This document shows positions 24,401 through 37,855 of a stretch of DNA of 64,000 nt, piece after piece. The position numbers were made by a program, and so were the translations under genes. The stretch is from NCBI GenBank assembly GCA_921293015.1, contig OV121086.1, forward strand, positions 42,053,402 through 42,117,401. The letters run 5' to 3'. The number at the start of each line of letters is the position of its first letter. Position 1 is the stretch's first letter. The notes below the pieces were generated by a model. The model saw nothing but the letters and a program-made list of their open reading frames with translations. It searched no databases and had not been told where the DNA came from. Source of the stretch: Phorcus lineatus. Taxonomy: Eukaryota; Mollusca; Gastropoda; Trochida; Trochidae.

Positions 24401-26000
24401 TCGTGCTCGGTACAACATAATGCATATTTTCGACTTAGTCTTTTTCCGCGATTTTGGTCAAAATCGGCTATTTGTAAGTGGTTAAGCTCGAATCTGGAGC
24501 CCAAACGAAAAATCCGACTGAAAATTTGTTTTGCTCCATCGATATAACACATTGTGATGTACATTTGATAAAAGTGTGGTTTGGAAATATGCATTTTTAA
24601 GAAAGTTATCGTGCTCGGTACAACATAATGCATTTTTTCGACTTAGTCTTTTTCCGCGATTTTGGTCAAAATCGGCTATTTGTAAGTGGTTAAGCTCGAC
24701 TCTGGAGCCCAAACGAAAAATCGGACTGAAAATTTGTTTTGCTCCATCGATATAACACATTGTGATGTACATTTGATGAAAGTTTGGTTTGGAAATATGC
24801 ATTTTTAAGAAAGTTATCGTGCTCGGTACAACATAATGCATTTTTTCGACTTAGTCTTTTTCCGCGATTTTGGTCAAAATCGGCTATTTGTAAGTGGTTA
24901 AGCTCGACTCTGGAGCCCAAACGAAAAATCCGACTGAAAATTTGTTTTGCTCCATCGATATAACACATTGTGATGTACATTTGATGAAAATGTGGTTTGG
25001 AAATATGCATTTTTAAGAAAGTAATCGTGCTCGGTATAACATAATGCATATTTTCGACTTAGTCTTTTTCCGCGATTTTGGTCAAAATCGGCTCTTTGTA
25101 AGTGGTTAAGCTCGAATCTGGAGCCCAAACGAAAAATCCGACTGAAAATTTGTTTTGCTCAATCGATAAAACACATTGTGATGTACATTTGATGAAAGTT
25201 TGGTTTGGAAATATGCATTTTTAAGAAAGTTATCGTGCTCGGTACAACATAATGCATATTTTCGACTTAGTCTTTTTCCGCGATTTTGGTCAAAATCGGC
25301 TATTTGTAAGTGGTTAAGCTCGAATCTGGAGCCCAAACGAAAAATCCGACTGAAAATTTGTTTTGCTCAATCGATAGAACACATTGTGATGTACATTTGA
25401 TGAAAGTTTGGTTTGGAAATATGTATTTTTAAGAAAGTTATCGTGCTCGGTACAACATAATGCATATTTTCGACTTAGTCTTTTTCCGCGATTGTGGTCA
25501 AAATCGGCTATTTGTAAGTGGTTAAGCTCGAATCTGGAGCCCAAACGAAAAATCCGACTGAAAATTTGTTTTGCTCCATCGATAGAACACATTGTGATGT
25601 ACATTTGATGAAAGTTTGGTTTGGAAATATGCATTTTTAAGAAAGTTATCGTGCTCGGTACAACAATATGCATATTTTCGACTTAGTCTTTTTCCGCGAT
25701 TTTGGTCACCATCGGCTATTTGTAAGTGGTTAAGCTCGAATCTGGAGCCCAAACGGAAAATCCGACTGAAAATTTGTTTTGCTCAATTGATAGAACACAT
25801 TGTGATGTACATTTGATGAAAGTTTGGTTTGGAAATATGCATTTTTAAGAAAGTTATCGTGCTCGGTACAACATAATGCATATTTTCGACTTAGTCTTTT
25901 TCCGCGATTTTGGTCAAAATCGGCTATTTGTAAGTGGTTAAGCTCGAATCTGGAGCCCAAACGAAAAATCCGACTGAAAATTTGTTTTGCTCAATCGATA
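21425..26000 (+). repeat. Zone D: 11-mer higher-order repeat, two copies of 2,288 bp
   Basis: Copies 104-114 (21,425-23,712) and 115-125 (23,713-26,000) repeat eleven monomers in the same order. Shared rare markers include CATTTAATA at the first junction, two successive GCATTTTTTCG monomers, GATGAAAATGTGG, GTATTTTTAAG with GATTGTGG, and a monomer with GGTCACCATCGG, ACGGAAAATC and CAATTGATA. The one difference I noticed inside the unit is G to A at 24,570 (GATAAAAG). The unit opens with an ACATTATG/AAAGAAAG monomer otherwise known only from zones A and B, so it captured older material. A third unit does not follow; zone E starts with two further GTATTTTTAAG/GATTGTGG monomers. Confidence 0.93.
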
Positions 26001-26416
26001 GAACACATTGTGATTTACATTTGATGAAAGTTTGGTTTGGAAATATGTATTTTTAAGAAAGTTATCGTGCTCGGTACAACATAATGCATATTTTCGACTT
26101 AGTCTTTTTCCGCGATTGTGGTCAAAATCGGCTATTTGTAAGTGGTTAAGCTCGAATCTGGAGCCCAAACGAAAAATCCGACTGAAAATTTGTTTTGCTC
26201 AATCGATAGAACACATTGTGATGTACATTTGATGAAAGTTTGGTTTGGAAATATGTATTTTTAAGAAAGTTATCGTGCTCGGTACAACATAATGCATATT
26301 TTCGACTTAGTCTTTTTCCGCGATTGTGGTCAAAATCGGCTATTTGTAAGTGGTTAAGCTCGAATCTGGAGCCCAAACGAAAAATCCGACTGAAAATTTG
26401 TTTTGCTCCATCGATA

Positions 26417-27456
26417 GAACACATTGTGATGTACATTTGATGAAAGTGTGGTTTGGAAATATGCATTTTTAAGAAAGTAATCGTGCTCGGTACAACATAA
26501 TGCATATTTTCGACTTAGTCTTTTTCCGCGATTGTGGTCAAAATCGGCTATTTTTAAGTGGTTAAGCTCGAATCTGGAGCCCAAACGAAAAATCCGACTG
26601 AAAATTTGTTTTGCTCAATCGATAGAACACATTGTGATGTACATTTGATGAAAGTTTGGTTTGGAAATATGCATTTTTAAGAAAGTTATCGTGCTCGGTA
26701 CAACAATATGCATATTTTCGACTTAGTCTTTTTCCGCGATTTTGGTCAAAATCGGCTATTTGTAAGTGGTTAAGCTCGAATCTGGAGCCCAAACGAAAAA
26801 TCCGACTGAAAATTTGTTTTGCTCAATTGATAGAACACATTGTGATGTACATTTGATGAAAGTTTGGTTTGGAAATATGCATTTTTAAGAAAGTTATCGT
26901 GCTCGGTACAACAATAAGCATATTTTCGACTTAGTCTTTTTCCGCGATTTTGGTCAAAATCGGCTATTTGTAAGTGGTTAAGCTCGAATCTGGAGCCCAA
27001 ACGAAAAATCCGACTGAAAATTTGTTTTGCTCCATCGATAGAACACATTGTGATGTACATTTGATGAAAGTGTGGTTTGGAAATATGCATTTTTAAGAAA
27101 GTTATCGTGCTCGGTACAACAATATGCATATTTTCGACTTAGTCTTTTTCCGCGATTTTGGTCAAAATCGGCTATTTGTAAGTGGTTAAGCTCGAATCTG
27201 GAGCCCAAACGAAAAATCCGACTGAAAATTTGTTTTGCTCAATCGATAGAACACATTGTGATGTACATTTGATGAAAGTTTGGTTTGGAAATATGTATTT
27301 TTAAGAAAGTTATCGTGCTCGGTACAACATAATGCATATTTTCGACTTAGTCTTTTTCCGCGATTGTGGTCAAAATCGGCTATTTGTAAGTGGTTAAGCT
27401 CGACTCTGGAGCCCAAACGAAAAATCCGACTGAAAATTTGTTTTGCTCATTCAATA
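26417..27456 (+). repeat. GATTGTGG/AATATGC cassette, occurrence 1
   Basis: Five monomers in fixed order. X: GTGTGG, GTAATCG, GATTGTGG and CTATTTTTAAG. Y: AATATGC with a CAATTGATA end. Z: AATATGC with a CCATCGATA end. W: GTGTGG, GTTATCG and AATATGC. V: GTATTTTTAAG, GATTGTGG, CGACTC and a CATTCAATA end. In this occurrence Z reads AATAAGCAT instead of AATATGCAT. This is the leftmost full cassette, next to zone D, whose own unit contains Y- and V-like monomers and is a likely source. Confidence 0.85.
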
Positions 27457-29120
27457 GAACACATTGTGATGTACATTTGATGAAAGTTTGGTTTGGAAAT
27501 ATGCAATTTTAAGAAAGTTATCGTGCTCGGTACAACATAATGCATATTTTCGACTTAGTCTTTTTCCGCGATTTTGGTCAAAATCGGCTATTTGTAAGTG
27601 GTTAAGCTCGAATCTGGAGCCCAAACGAAAAATCCGACTGAAAATTTGTTTTGCTCCATCGATATAACACATTGTGATGTACATTTGATGAAAGTGTGGT
27701 TTGGAAATATGCATTTTTAAGAAAGTAATCGTGCTCGGTACAACATAATGCATATTTTCGACTTAGTCTTTTTCCGCGATTTTGGTCAAAATCGGCTCTT
27801 TGTAAGTGGTTAAGCTCGAATCTGGAGCCCAAACGAAAAATCCGACTGAAAATTTGTTTTGCTCAATCGATAGAACACATTGTGATGTACATTTGATGAA
27901 AGTTTGGTTTGGAAATATGCATTTTTAAGAAAGTTATCGTGCTCGGTACAACATAATGCATATTTTCGACTTAGTCTTTTTCCGCGATTTTGGTCAAAAT
28001 CGGCTATTTGTAAGTGGTTAAGCTCGAATCTGGAGCCCAAACGAAAAATCCGACTGAAAATTTGTTTTGCTCCATCGATAGAACACATTGTGATGTACAT
28101 TTGATGAAAGTTTGGTTTGGAAATATGCAATTTTAAGAAAGTTATCGTGCTCGGTACAACATAATGCATATTTTCGACTTAGTCTTTTTCCGCGATTTTG
28201 GTCAAAATCGGCTATTTGTAAGTGGTTAAGCTCGAATCTGGAGCCCAAACGAAAAATCCGACTGAAAATTTGTTTTGCTCCATCGATAGAACACATTGTG
28301 ATGTACATTTGATGAAAGTGTGGTTTGGAAATATGCATTTTTAAGAAAGTAATCGTGCTCGGTACAACATAATGCATATTTTCGACTTAGTCTTTTTCCG
28401 CGATTTTGGTCAAAATCGGCTCTTTGTAAGTGGTTAAGCTCGAATCTGGAGCCCAAACGAAAAATCCGACTGAAAATTTGTTTTGCTAAATCGATAGAAC
28501 ACATTGTGATGTACATTTGATGAAAGTTTGGTTTGGAAATATGCATTTTTAAGAAAGTTATCGTGCCCGGTACAACATAATGCATATTTTCGACTTAGTC
28601 TTTTTCCGCGATTTTGGTCAAAATCGGCTCTTTGTAAGTGGTTAAGCTCGAATCTGGAGCCCAAACGAAAAATCCGACTGAAAATTTGTTTTGCTCAATC
28701 GATAGAACACATTGTGATGTACATTTGATGAAAGTTTGGTTTGGAAATATGCATTTTTAAGAAAGTTATCGTGCTCGGTACAACATAATGCATATTTTCG
28801 ACTTAGTCTTTTTCCGCGATTTTGGTCAAAATCGGCTATTTGTAAGTGGTTAAGCTCGAATCTGGAGCCCAAACGAAAAATCCGACTGAAAATTTGTTTT
28901 GCTCCATCGATAGAACACATTGTGATGTACATTTGATGAAAGTGTGGTTTGGAAATATGCATTTTTAAGAAAGTAATCGTGCTCGGTACAACATAATGCA
29001 TATTTTCGACTTAGTCTTTTTCCGCGATTGTGGTCAAAATCGGCTATTTGTAAGTGGTTAAGCTCGAATCTGGAGCCCAAACGAAAAATCCGACTGAAAA
29101 TTTGTTTTGCTCCATCGATA

Positions 29121-30160
29121 GAACACATTGTGATGTACATTTGATGAAAGTGTGGTTTGGAAATATGCATTTTTAAGAAAGTAATCGTGCTCGGTACAAC
29201 ATAATGCATATTTTCGACTTAGTCTTTTTCCGCGATTGTGGTCAAAATCGGCTATTTTTAAGTGGTTAAGCTCGAATCTGGAGCCCAAACGAAAAATCCG
29301 ACTGAAAATTTGTTTTGCTCAATCGATAGAACACATTGTGATGTACATTTGATGAAAGTTTGGTTTGGAAATATGCATTTTTAAGAAAGTTATCGTGCTC
29401 GGTACAACAATATGCATATTTTCGACTTAGTCTTTTTCCGCGATTTTGGTCAAAATCGGCTATTTGTAAGTGGTTAAGCTCGAATCTGGAGCCCAAACGA
29501 AAAATCCGACTGAAAATTTGTTTTGCTCAATTGATAGAACACATTGTGATGTACATTTGATGAAAGTTTGGTTTGGAAATATGCATTTTTAAGAAAGTTA
29601 TCGTGCTCGGTACAACAATATGCATATTTTCGACTTAGTCTTTTTCCGCGATTTTGGTCAAAATCGGCTATTTGTAAGTGGTTAAGCTCGAATCTGGAGC
29701 CCAAACGAAAAATCCGACTGAAAATTTGTTTTGCTCCATCGATAGAACACATTGTGATGTACATTTGATGAAAGTGTGGTTTGGAAATATGCATTTTTAA
29801 GAAAGTTATCGTGCTCGGTACAACAATATGCATATTTTCGACTTAGTCTTTTTCCGCGATTTTGGTCAAAATCGGCTATTTGTAAGTGGTTAAGCTCGAA
29901 TCTGGAGCCCAAACGAAAAATCCGACTGAAAATTTGTTTTGCTCAATCGATAGAACACATTGTGATGTACATTTGATGAAAGTTTGGTTTGGAAATATGT
30001 ATTTTTAAGAAAGTTATCGTGCTCGGTACAACATAATGCATATTTTCGACTTAGTCTTTTTCCGCGATTGTGGTCAAAATCGGCTATTTGTAAGTGGTTA
30101 AGCTCGACTCTGGAGCCCAAACGAAAAATCCGACTGAAAATTTGTTTTGCTCATTCAATA
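29121..30160 (+). repeat. GATTGTGG/AATATGC cassette, occurrence 2
   Basis: Order X-Y-Z-W-V as in the first occurrence. It is preceded by an additional X-like monomer (28,913-29,120) that has GATTGTGG but the ordinary CTATTTGTAAG, an arrangement shared with occurrences 3, 6 and 7. It forms the left end of the long duplication that reappears at 37,856. Confidence 0.85.
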
Positions 30161-33100
30161 GAACACATTGTGATGTACATTTGATGAAAGTTTGGTTTGG
30201 AAATATGCATTTTTAAGAAAGTTATCGTGCTCGGTACAACATAATGCATATTTTCGACTTAGTCTTTTTCCGCGATTTTGGTCAAAATCGGCTATTTGTA
30301 AGTGGTTAAGCTCGAATCTGGAGCCCAAACGAAAAATCCGACTGAAAATTTGTTTTGCTCCATCGATATAACACATTGTGATGTACATTTGATGAAAGTT
30401 TGGTTTGGAAATATGCAATTTTAAGAAAGTTATCGTGCTCGGTACAACATAATGCATATTTTCGACTTAGTCTTTTTCCGCGATTTTGGTCAAAATCGGC
30501 TATTTGTAAGTGGTTAAGCTCGAATCTGGAGCCCAAACGAAAAATCCGACTGAAAATTTGTTTTGCTCCATCGATATAACACATTGTGATGTACATTTGA
30601 TGAAAGTGTGGTTTGGAAATATGCATTTTTAAGAAAGTAATCGTGCTCGGTACAACATAATGCATATTTTCGACTTAGTCTTTTTCCGCGATTTTGGTCA
30701 AAATCGGCTCTTTGTAAGTGGTTAAGCTCGAATCTGGAGCCCAAACGAAAAATCCGACTGAAAATTTGTTTTGCTCAATCGATAGAACACATTGTGATGT
30801 ACATTTGATGAAAGTTTGGTTTGGAAATATGCATTTTTAAGAAAGTTATCGTGCTCGGTACAACATAATGCATATTTTCGACTTAGTCTTTTTCCGCGAT
30901 TTTGGTCAAAATCGGCTATTTGTAAGTGGTTAAGCTCGAATCTGGAGCCCAAACGAAAAATCCGACTGAAAATTTGTTTTGCTCCATCGATAGAACACAT
31001 TGTGATGTACATTTGATGAAAGTTTGGTTTGGAAATATGCAATTTTAAGAAAGTTATCGTGCTCGGTACAACATAATGCATATTTTCGACTTAGTCTTTT
31101 TCCGCGATTTTGGTCAAAATCGGCTATTTGTAAGTGGTTAAGCTCGAATCTGGAGCCCAAACGAAAAATCCGACTGAAAATTTGTTTTGCTCCATCGATA
31201 GAACACATTGTGATGTACATTTGATGAAAGTGTGGTTTGGAAATATGCATTTTTAAGAAAGTTATCGTGCTCGGTACAACATAATGCATATTTTCGACTT
31301 AGTCTTTTTCCGCGATTTTGGTCAAAATCGGCTCTTTGTAAGTGGTTAAGCTCGAATCTGGAGCCCAAACGAAAAATCCGACTGAAAATTTGTTTTGCTA
31401 AATCGATAGAACACATTGTGATGTACATTTGATGAAAGTTTGGTTTGGAAATATGCATTTTTAAGAAAGTTATCGTGCCCGGTACAACATAATGCATATT
31501 TTCGACTTAGTCTTTTTCCGCGATTTTGGTCAAAATCGGCTCTTTGTAAGTGGTTAAGCTCGAATCTGGAGCCCAAACGAAAAATCCGACTGAAAATTTG
31601 TTTTGCTCAATCGATAGAACACATTGTGATGTACATTTGATGAAAGTTTGGTTTGGAAATATGCATTTTTAAGAAAGTTATCGTGCTCGGTACAACATAA
31701 TGCATATTTTCGACTTAGTCTTTTTCCGCGATTTTGGTCAAAATCGGCTATTTGTAAGTGGTTAAGCTCGAATCTGGAGCCCAAACGAAAAATCCGACTG
31801 AAAATTTGTTTTGCTCCATCGATAGAACACATTGTGATGTACATTTGATGAAAGTGTGGTTTGGAAATATGTATTTTTAAGAAAGTAATCGTGCTCGGTA
31901 CAACATAATGCATATTTTCGACTTAGTCTTTTTCCGCGATTTTGGTCAAAATCGGCTCTTTGTAAGTGGTTAAGCTCGAATCTGGAGCCCAAACGAAAAA
32001 TCCGACTGAAAATTTGTTTTGCTCAATCGATAGAACACATTGTGATGTACATTTGATGAAAGTTTGGTTTGGAAATATGCATTTTTAAGAAAGTTATCGT
32101 GCTCGGTACAACATAATGCATATTTTCGACTTAGTCTTTTTCCGCGATTTTGGTCAAAATCGGCTCTTTGTAAGTGGTTAAGCTCGAATCTGGAGCCCAA
32201 ACGAAAAATCCGACTGAAAATTTGTTTTGCTCAATCGATAGAACACATTGTGATGTACATTTGATGAAAGTTTGGTTTGGAAATATGCATTTTTAAGAAA
32301 GTTATCGTGCTCGGTACAACATAATGCATATTTTCGACTTAGTCTTTTTCCGCGATTTTGGTCAAAATCGGCTATTTGTAAGTGGTTAAGCTCGAATCTG
32401 GAGCCCAAACGAAAAATCCGACTGAAAATTTGTTTTGCTCCATCGATAGAACACATTGTGATGTACATTTGATGAAAGTTTGGTTTGGAAATATGCAATT
32501 TTAAGAAAGTTATCGTGCTCGGTACAACATAATGCATATTTTCGACTTAGTCTTTTTCCGCGATTTTGGTCAAAATCGGCTATTTGTAAGTGGTTAAGCT
32601 CGAATCTGGAGCCCAAACGAAAAATCCGAATGAAAATTTGTTTTGCTCCATCGATATAACACATTGTGATGTACATTTGATGAAAGTGTGGTTTGGAAAT
32701 ATGCATTTTTAAGAAAGTAATCGTGCTCGGTACAACATAATGCATATTTTCGACTTAGTCTTTTTCCGCGATTTTGGTCAAAATCGGCTCTTTGTAAGTG
32801 GTTAAGCTCGAATCTGGAGCCCAAACGAAAAATCCGACTGAAAATTTGTTTTGCTCAATCGATAGAACACATTGTGATGTACATTTGATGAAAGTTTGGT
32901 TTGGAAATATGCATTTTTAAGAAAGTTATCGTGCCCGGTACAACATAATGCATATTTTCGACTTAGTCTTTTTCCGCGATTTTGGTCAAAATCGGCTCTT
33001 TGTAAGTGGTTAAGCTCGAATCTGGAGCCCAAACGAAAAATCCGACTGAAAATTTGTTTTGCTCAATCGATAGAACACATTGTGATGTACATTTGATGAA

Positions 33101-34320
33101 AGTTTGGTTTGGAAATATGCATTTTTAAGAAAGTTATCGTGCTCGGTACAACATAATGCATATTTTCGACTTAGTCTTTTTCCGCGATTTTGGTCAAAAT
33201 CGGCTATTTGTAAGTGGTTAAGCTCGAATCTGGAGCCCAAACGAAAAATCCGACTGAAAATTTGTTTTGCTCCATCGATAGAACACATTGTGATGTACAT
33301 TTGATGAAAGTTTGGTTTGGAAATATGCAATTTTAAGAAAGTTATCGTGCTCGGTACAACATAATGCATATTTTCGACTTAGTCTTTTTCCGCGATTTTG
33401 GTCAAAATCGGCTATTTGTAAGTGGTTAAGCTCGAATCTGGAGCCCAAACGAAAAATCCGACTGAAAATTTGTTTTGCTCCATCGATATAACACATTGTG
33501 ATGTACATTTGATGAAAGTGTGGTTTGGAAATATGCATTTTTAAGAAAGTAATCGTGCTCGGTACAACATAATGCATATTTTCGACTTAGTCTTTTTCCG
33601 CGATTTTGGTCAAAATCGGCTCTTTGTAAGTGGTTAAGCTCGAATCTGGAGCCCAAACGAAAAATCCGACTGAAAATTTGTTTTGCTCAATCGATAGAAC
33701 ACATTGTGATGTACATTTGATGAAAGTTTGGTTTGGAAATATGCATTTTTAAGAAAGTTATCGTGCCCGGTACAACATAATGCATATTTTCGACTTAGTC
33801 TTTTTCCGCGATTTTGGTCAAAATCGGCTCTTTGTAAGTGGTTAAGCTCGAATCTGGAGCCCAAACGAAAAATCCGACTGAAAATTTGTTTTGCTCAATC
33901 GATAGAACACATTGTGATGTACATTTGATGAAAGTTTGGTTTGGAAATATGCATTTTTAAGAAAGTTATCGTGCTCGGTACAACATAATGCATATTTTCG
34001 ACTTAGTCTTTTTCCGCGATTTTGGTCAAAATCGGCTATTTGTAAGTGGTTAAGCTCGAATCTGGAGCCCAAACGAAAAATCCGACTGAAAATTTGTTTT
34101 GCTCCATCGATAGAACACATTGTGATGTACATTTGATGAAAGTGTGGTTTGGAAATATGCATTTTTAAGAAAGTAATCGTGCTCGGTACAACATAATGCA
34201 TATTTTCGACTTAGTCTTTTTCCGCGATTGTGGTCAAAATCGGCTATTTGTAAGTGGTTAAGCTCGAATCTGGAGCCCAAACGAAAAATCCGACTGAAAA
34301 TTTGTTTTGCTCCATCGATA

Positions 34321-34527
34321 GAACACATTGTGATGTACATTTGATGAAAGTGTGGTTTGGAAATATGCATTTTTAAGAAAGTAATCGTGCTCGGTACAAC
34401 ATAATGCATATTTTCGACTTAGTCTTTTTCCGCGATTGTGGTCAAATCGGCTATTTTTAAGTGGTTAAGCTCGAATCTGGAGCCCAAACGAAAAATCCGA
34501 CTGAAAATTTGTTTTGCTCAATCGATA
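34321..34527 (+). repeat. The only 207-bp monomer (copy 166)
   Basis: GGTCAAATCGG replaces GGTCAAAATCGG, one A fewer in a run of four. Every other full copy keeps 208 bp, so all downstream landmarks shift by one base. It is private to this copy; the long-duplication partner at 43,056 has four A. A one-base loss in a short run may be real or may be a consensus error of the assembly. Confidence 0.93.
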
Positions 34528-34847
34528 GAACACATTGTGATGTACATTTGATGAAAGTTTGGTTTGGAAATATGCATTTTTAAGAAAGTTATCGTGCTCG
34601 GTACAACAATATGCATATTTTCGACTTAGTCTTTTTCCGCGATTTTGGTCAAAATCGGCTATTTGTAAGTGGTTAAGCTCGAATCTGGAGCCCAAACGAA
34701 AAATCCGACTGAAAATTTGTTTTGCTCAATTGATAGAACACATTGTGATGTACATTTGATGAAAGTTTGGTTTGGAAATATGCATTTTTAAGAAAGTTAT
34801 CGTGCTCGGTACAACAATATGCATATTTTCGACTTAGTCTTTTTCCG

Positions 34848-34865
34848 CGATTTTGACCAAAATCG
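34848..34865. repeat. Dyad with reverse-complemented centre, GACC (copy 168)
   Basis: The centre reads TTTTGACCAAAA where consensus reads TTTTGGTCAAAA. Two adjacent bases (GT) are replaced by AC, which is what inverting the dyad in place would give. The same form is found at 36,720-36,737, 43,584-43,601 and 45,248-45,265, always in the Z monomer of the zone E cassette. All four therefore probably come from one event later copied with the cassette. Confidence 0.92.
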
Positions 34866-35983
34866 GCTATTTGTAAGTGGTTAAGCTCGAATCTGGAGCC
34901 CAAACGAAAAATCCGACTGAAAATTTGTTTTGCTCCATCGATAGAACACATTGTGATGTACATTTGATGAAAGTGTGGTTTGGAAATATGCATTTTTAAG
35001 AAAGTTATCGTGCTCGGTACAACAATATGCATATTTTCGACTTAGTCTTTTTCCGCGATTTTGGTCAAAATCGGCTATTTGTAAGTGGTTAAGCTCGAAT
35101 CTGGAGCCCAAACGAAAAATCCGACTGAAAATTTGTTTTGCTCAATCGATAGAACACATTGTGATGTACATTTGATGAAAGTTTGGTTTGGAAATATGTA
35201 TTTTTAAGAAAGTTATCGTGCTCGGTACAACATAATGCATATTTTCGACTTAGTCTTTTTCCGCGATTGTGGTCAAAATCGGCTATTTGTAAGTGGTTAA
35301 GCTCGACTCTGGAGCCCAAACGAAAAATCCGACTGAAAATTTGTTTTGCTCATTCAATAGAACACATTGTGATGTACATTTGATGAAAGTTTGGTTTGGA
35401 AATATGCAATTTTAAGAAAGTTATCGTGCTCGGTACAACATAATGCATATTTTCGACTTAGTCTTTTTCCGCGATTTTGGTCAAAATCGGCTATTTGTAA
35501 GTGGTTAAGCTCGAATCTGGAGCCCAAACGAAAAATCCGACTGAAAATTTGTTTTGCTCCATCGATATAACACATTGTGATGTACATTTGATGAAAGTGT
35601 GGTTTGGAAATATGCATTTTTAAGAAAGTAATCGTGCTCGGTACAACATAATGCATATTTTCGACTTAGTCTTTTTCCGCGATTTTGGTCAAAATCGGCT
35701 CTTTGTAAGTGGTTAAGCTCGAATCTGGAGCCCAAACGAAAAATCCGACTGAAAATTTGTTTTGCTCAATCGATAGAACACATTGTGATGTACATTTGAT
35801 GAAAGTTTGGTTTGGAAATATGCATTTTTAAGAAAGTTATCGTGCTCGGTACAACATAATGCATATTTTCGACTTAGTCTTTTTCCGCGATTTTGGTCAA
35901 AATCGGCTATTTGTAAGTGGTTAAGCTCGAATCTGGAGCCCAAACGAAAAATCCGACTGAAAATTTGTTTTGCTCCATCGATA

Positions 35984-37231
35984 GAACACATTGTGATGTA
36001 CATTTGATGAAAGTGTGGTTTGGAAATATGCATTTTTAAGAAAGTAATCGTGCTCGGTACAACATAATGCATATTTTCGACTTAGTCTTTTTCCGCGATT
36101 GTGGTCAAAATCGGCTATTTTTAAGTGGTTAAGCTCGAATCTGGAGCCCAAACGAAAAATCCGACTGAAAATTTGTTTTGCTCAATCGATAGAACACATT
36201 GTGATGTACATTTGATGAAAGTTTGGTTTGGAAATATGCATTTTTAAGAAAGTTATCGTGCTCGGTACAACAATATGCATATTTTCGACTTAGTCTTTTT
36301 CCGCGATTTTGGTCAAAATCGGCTATTTGTAAGTGGTTAAGCTCGAATCTGGAGCCCAAACGAAAAATCCGACTGAAAATTTGTTTTGCTCAATTGATAG
36401 AACACATTGTGATGTACATTTGATGAAAGTTTGGTTTGGAAATATGCATTTTTAAGAAAGTTATCGTGCTCGGTACAACAATATGCATATTTTCGACTTA
36501 GTCTTTTTCCGCGATTTTGGTCAAAATCGGCTATTTGTAAGTGGTTAAGCTCGAATCTGGAGCCCAAACGAAAAATCCGACTGAAAATTTGTTTTGCTCA
36601 ATTGATAGAACACATTGTGATGTACATTTGATGAAAGTTTGGTTTGGAAATATGCATTTTTAAGAAAGTTATCGTGCTCGGTACAACAATATGCATATTT
36701 TCGACTTAGTCTTTTTCCGCGATTTTGACCAAAATCGGCTATTTGTAAGTGGTTAAGCTCGAATCTGGAGCCCAAACGAAAAATCCGACTGAAAATTTGT
36801 TTTGCTCCATCGATAGAACACATTGTGATGTACATTTGATGAAAGTGTGGTTTGGAAATATGCATTTTTAAGAAAGTTATCGTGCTCGGTACAACAATAT
36901 GCATATTTTCGACTTAGTCTTTTTCCGCGATTTTGGTCAAAATCGGCTATTTGTAAGTGGTTAAGCTCGAATCTGGAGCCCAAACGAAAAATCCGACTGA
37001 AAATTTGTTTTGCTCAATCGATAGAACACATTGTGATGTACATTTGATGAAAGTTTGGTTTGGAAATATGTATTTTTAAGAAAGTTATCGTGCTCGGTAC
37101 AACATAATGCATATTTTCGACTTAGTCTTTTTCCGCGATTGTGGTCAAAATCGGCTATTTGTAAGTGGTTAAGCTCGACTCTGGAGCCCAAACGAAAAAT
37201 CCGACTGAAAATTTGTTTTGCTCATTCAATA
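35984..37231 (+). repeat. GATTGTGG/AATATGC cassette, occurrence 4 with doubled Y (six monomers)
   Basis: Order X-Y-Y-Z-W-V: the AATATGC/CAATTGATA monomer is present twice (36,192 and 36,400). The Z monomer (36,608) has the flipped GACC centre. The extra Y shows that single-monomer gain happens inside an otherwise conserved cassette. Confidence 0.86.
36720..36737. repeat. Dyad with GACC centre (copy 177)
   Basis: Same two-base flip as at 34,848-34,865, in the Z monomer of the six-monomer cassette. Confidence 0.92.
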
Positions 37232-37855
37232 GAACACATTGTGATGTACATTTGATGAAAGTTTGGTTTGGAAATATGCAATTTTAAGAAAGTTATCGTG
37301 CTCGGTACAACATAATGCATATTTTCGACTTAGTCTTTTTCCGCGATTTTGGTCAAAATCGGCTATTTGTAAGTGGTTAAGCTCGAATCTGGAGCCCAAA
37401 CGAAAAATCCGACTGAAAATTTGTTTTGCTCCATCGATATAACACATTGTGATGTACATTTGATGAAAGTGTGGTTTGGAAATATGCATTTTTAAGAAAG
37501 TAATCGTGCTCGGTACAACATAATGCATATTTTCGACTTAGTCTTTTTCCGCGATTTTGGTCAAAATCGGCTCTTTGTAAGTGGTTAAGCTCGAATCTGG
37601 AGCCCAAACGAAAAATCCGACTGAAAATTTGTTTTGCTCAATCGATAGAACACATTGTGATGTACATTTGATGAAAGTTTGGTTTGGAAATATGCATTTT
37701 TAAGAAAGTTATCGTGCTCGGTACAACATAATGCATATTTTCGACTTAGTCTTTTTCCGCGATTTTGGTCAAAATCGGCTATTTGTAAGTGGTTAAGCTC
37801 GAATCTGGAGCCCAAACGAAAAATCCGACTGAAAATTTGTTTTGCTCCATCGATA

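Larger units (their letters stand above)
34321..35359 (+). repeat. GATTGTGG/AATATGC cassette, occurrence 3 (1,039 bp)
   Basis: Order X-Y-Z-W-V. The X monomer is one base short (GGTCAAATCGG at 34,440-34,450), making this cassette 1,039 bp. Its Z monomer carries the flipped dyad centre GACC at 34,855-34,858. Confidence 0.86.
29121..35560 (+). repeat. Left copy of a 31-monomer (about 6.4 kb) long duplication
   Basis: Copies 141-170 and most of 171 match copies 183-212 and most of 213, at an offset of 8,735-8,736 bp (42 monomers; the one-base change is the deletion at about 34,445). Shared markers in order include the CTAAATCGATA junction, the CCGAATGAAAA monomer and the GACC dyad. Differences seen include GTTATCG against GTAATCG in copy 151 and ATGTATTTTT against ATGCATTTTT in copy 154. 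The right end is approximate: copies 171 and 213 part at their last bases (CCATCGATAT against CAATCGATAG). Confidence 0.85.
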
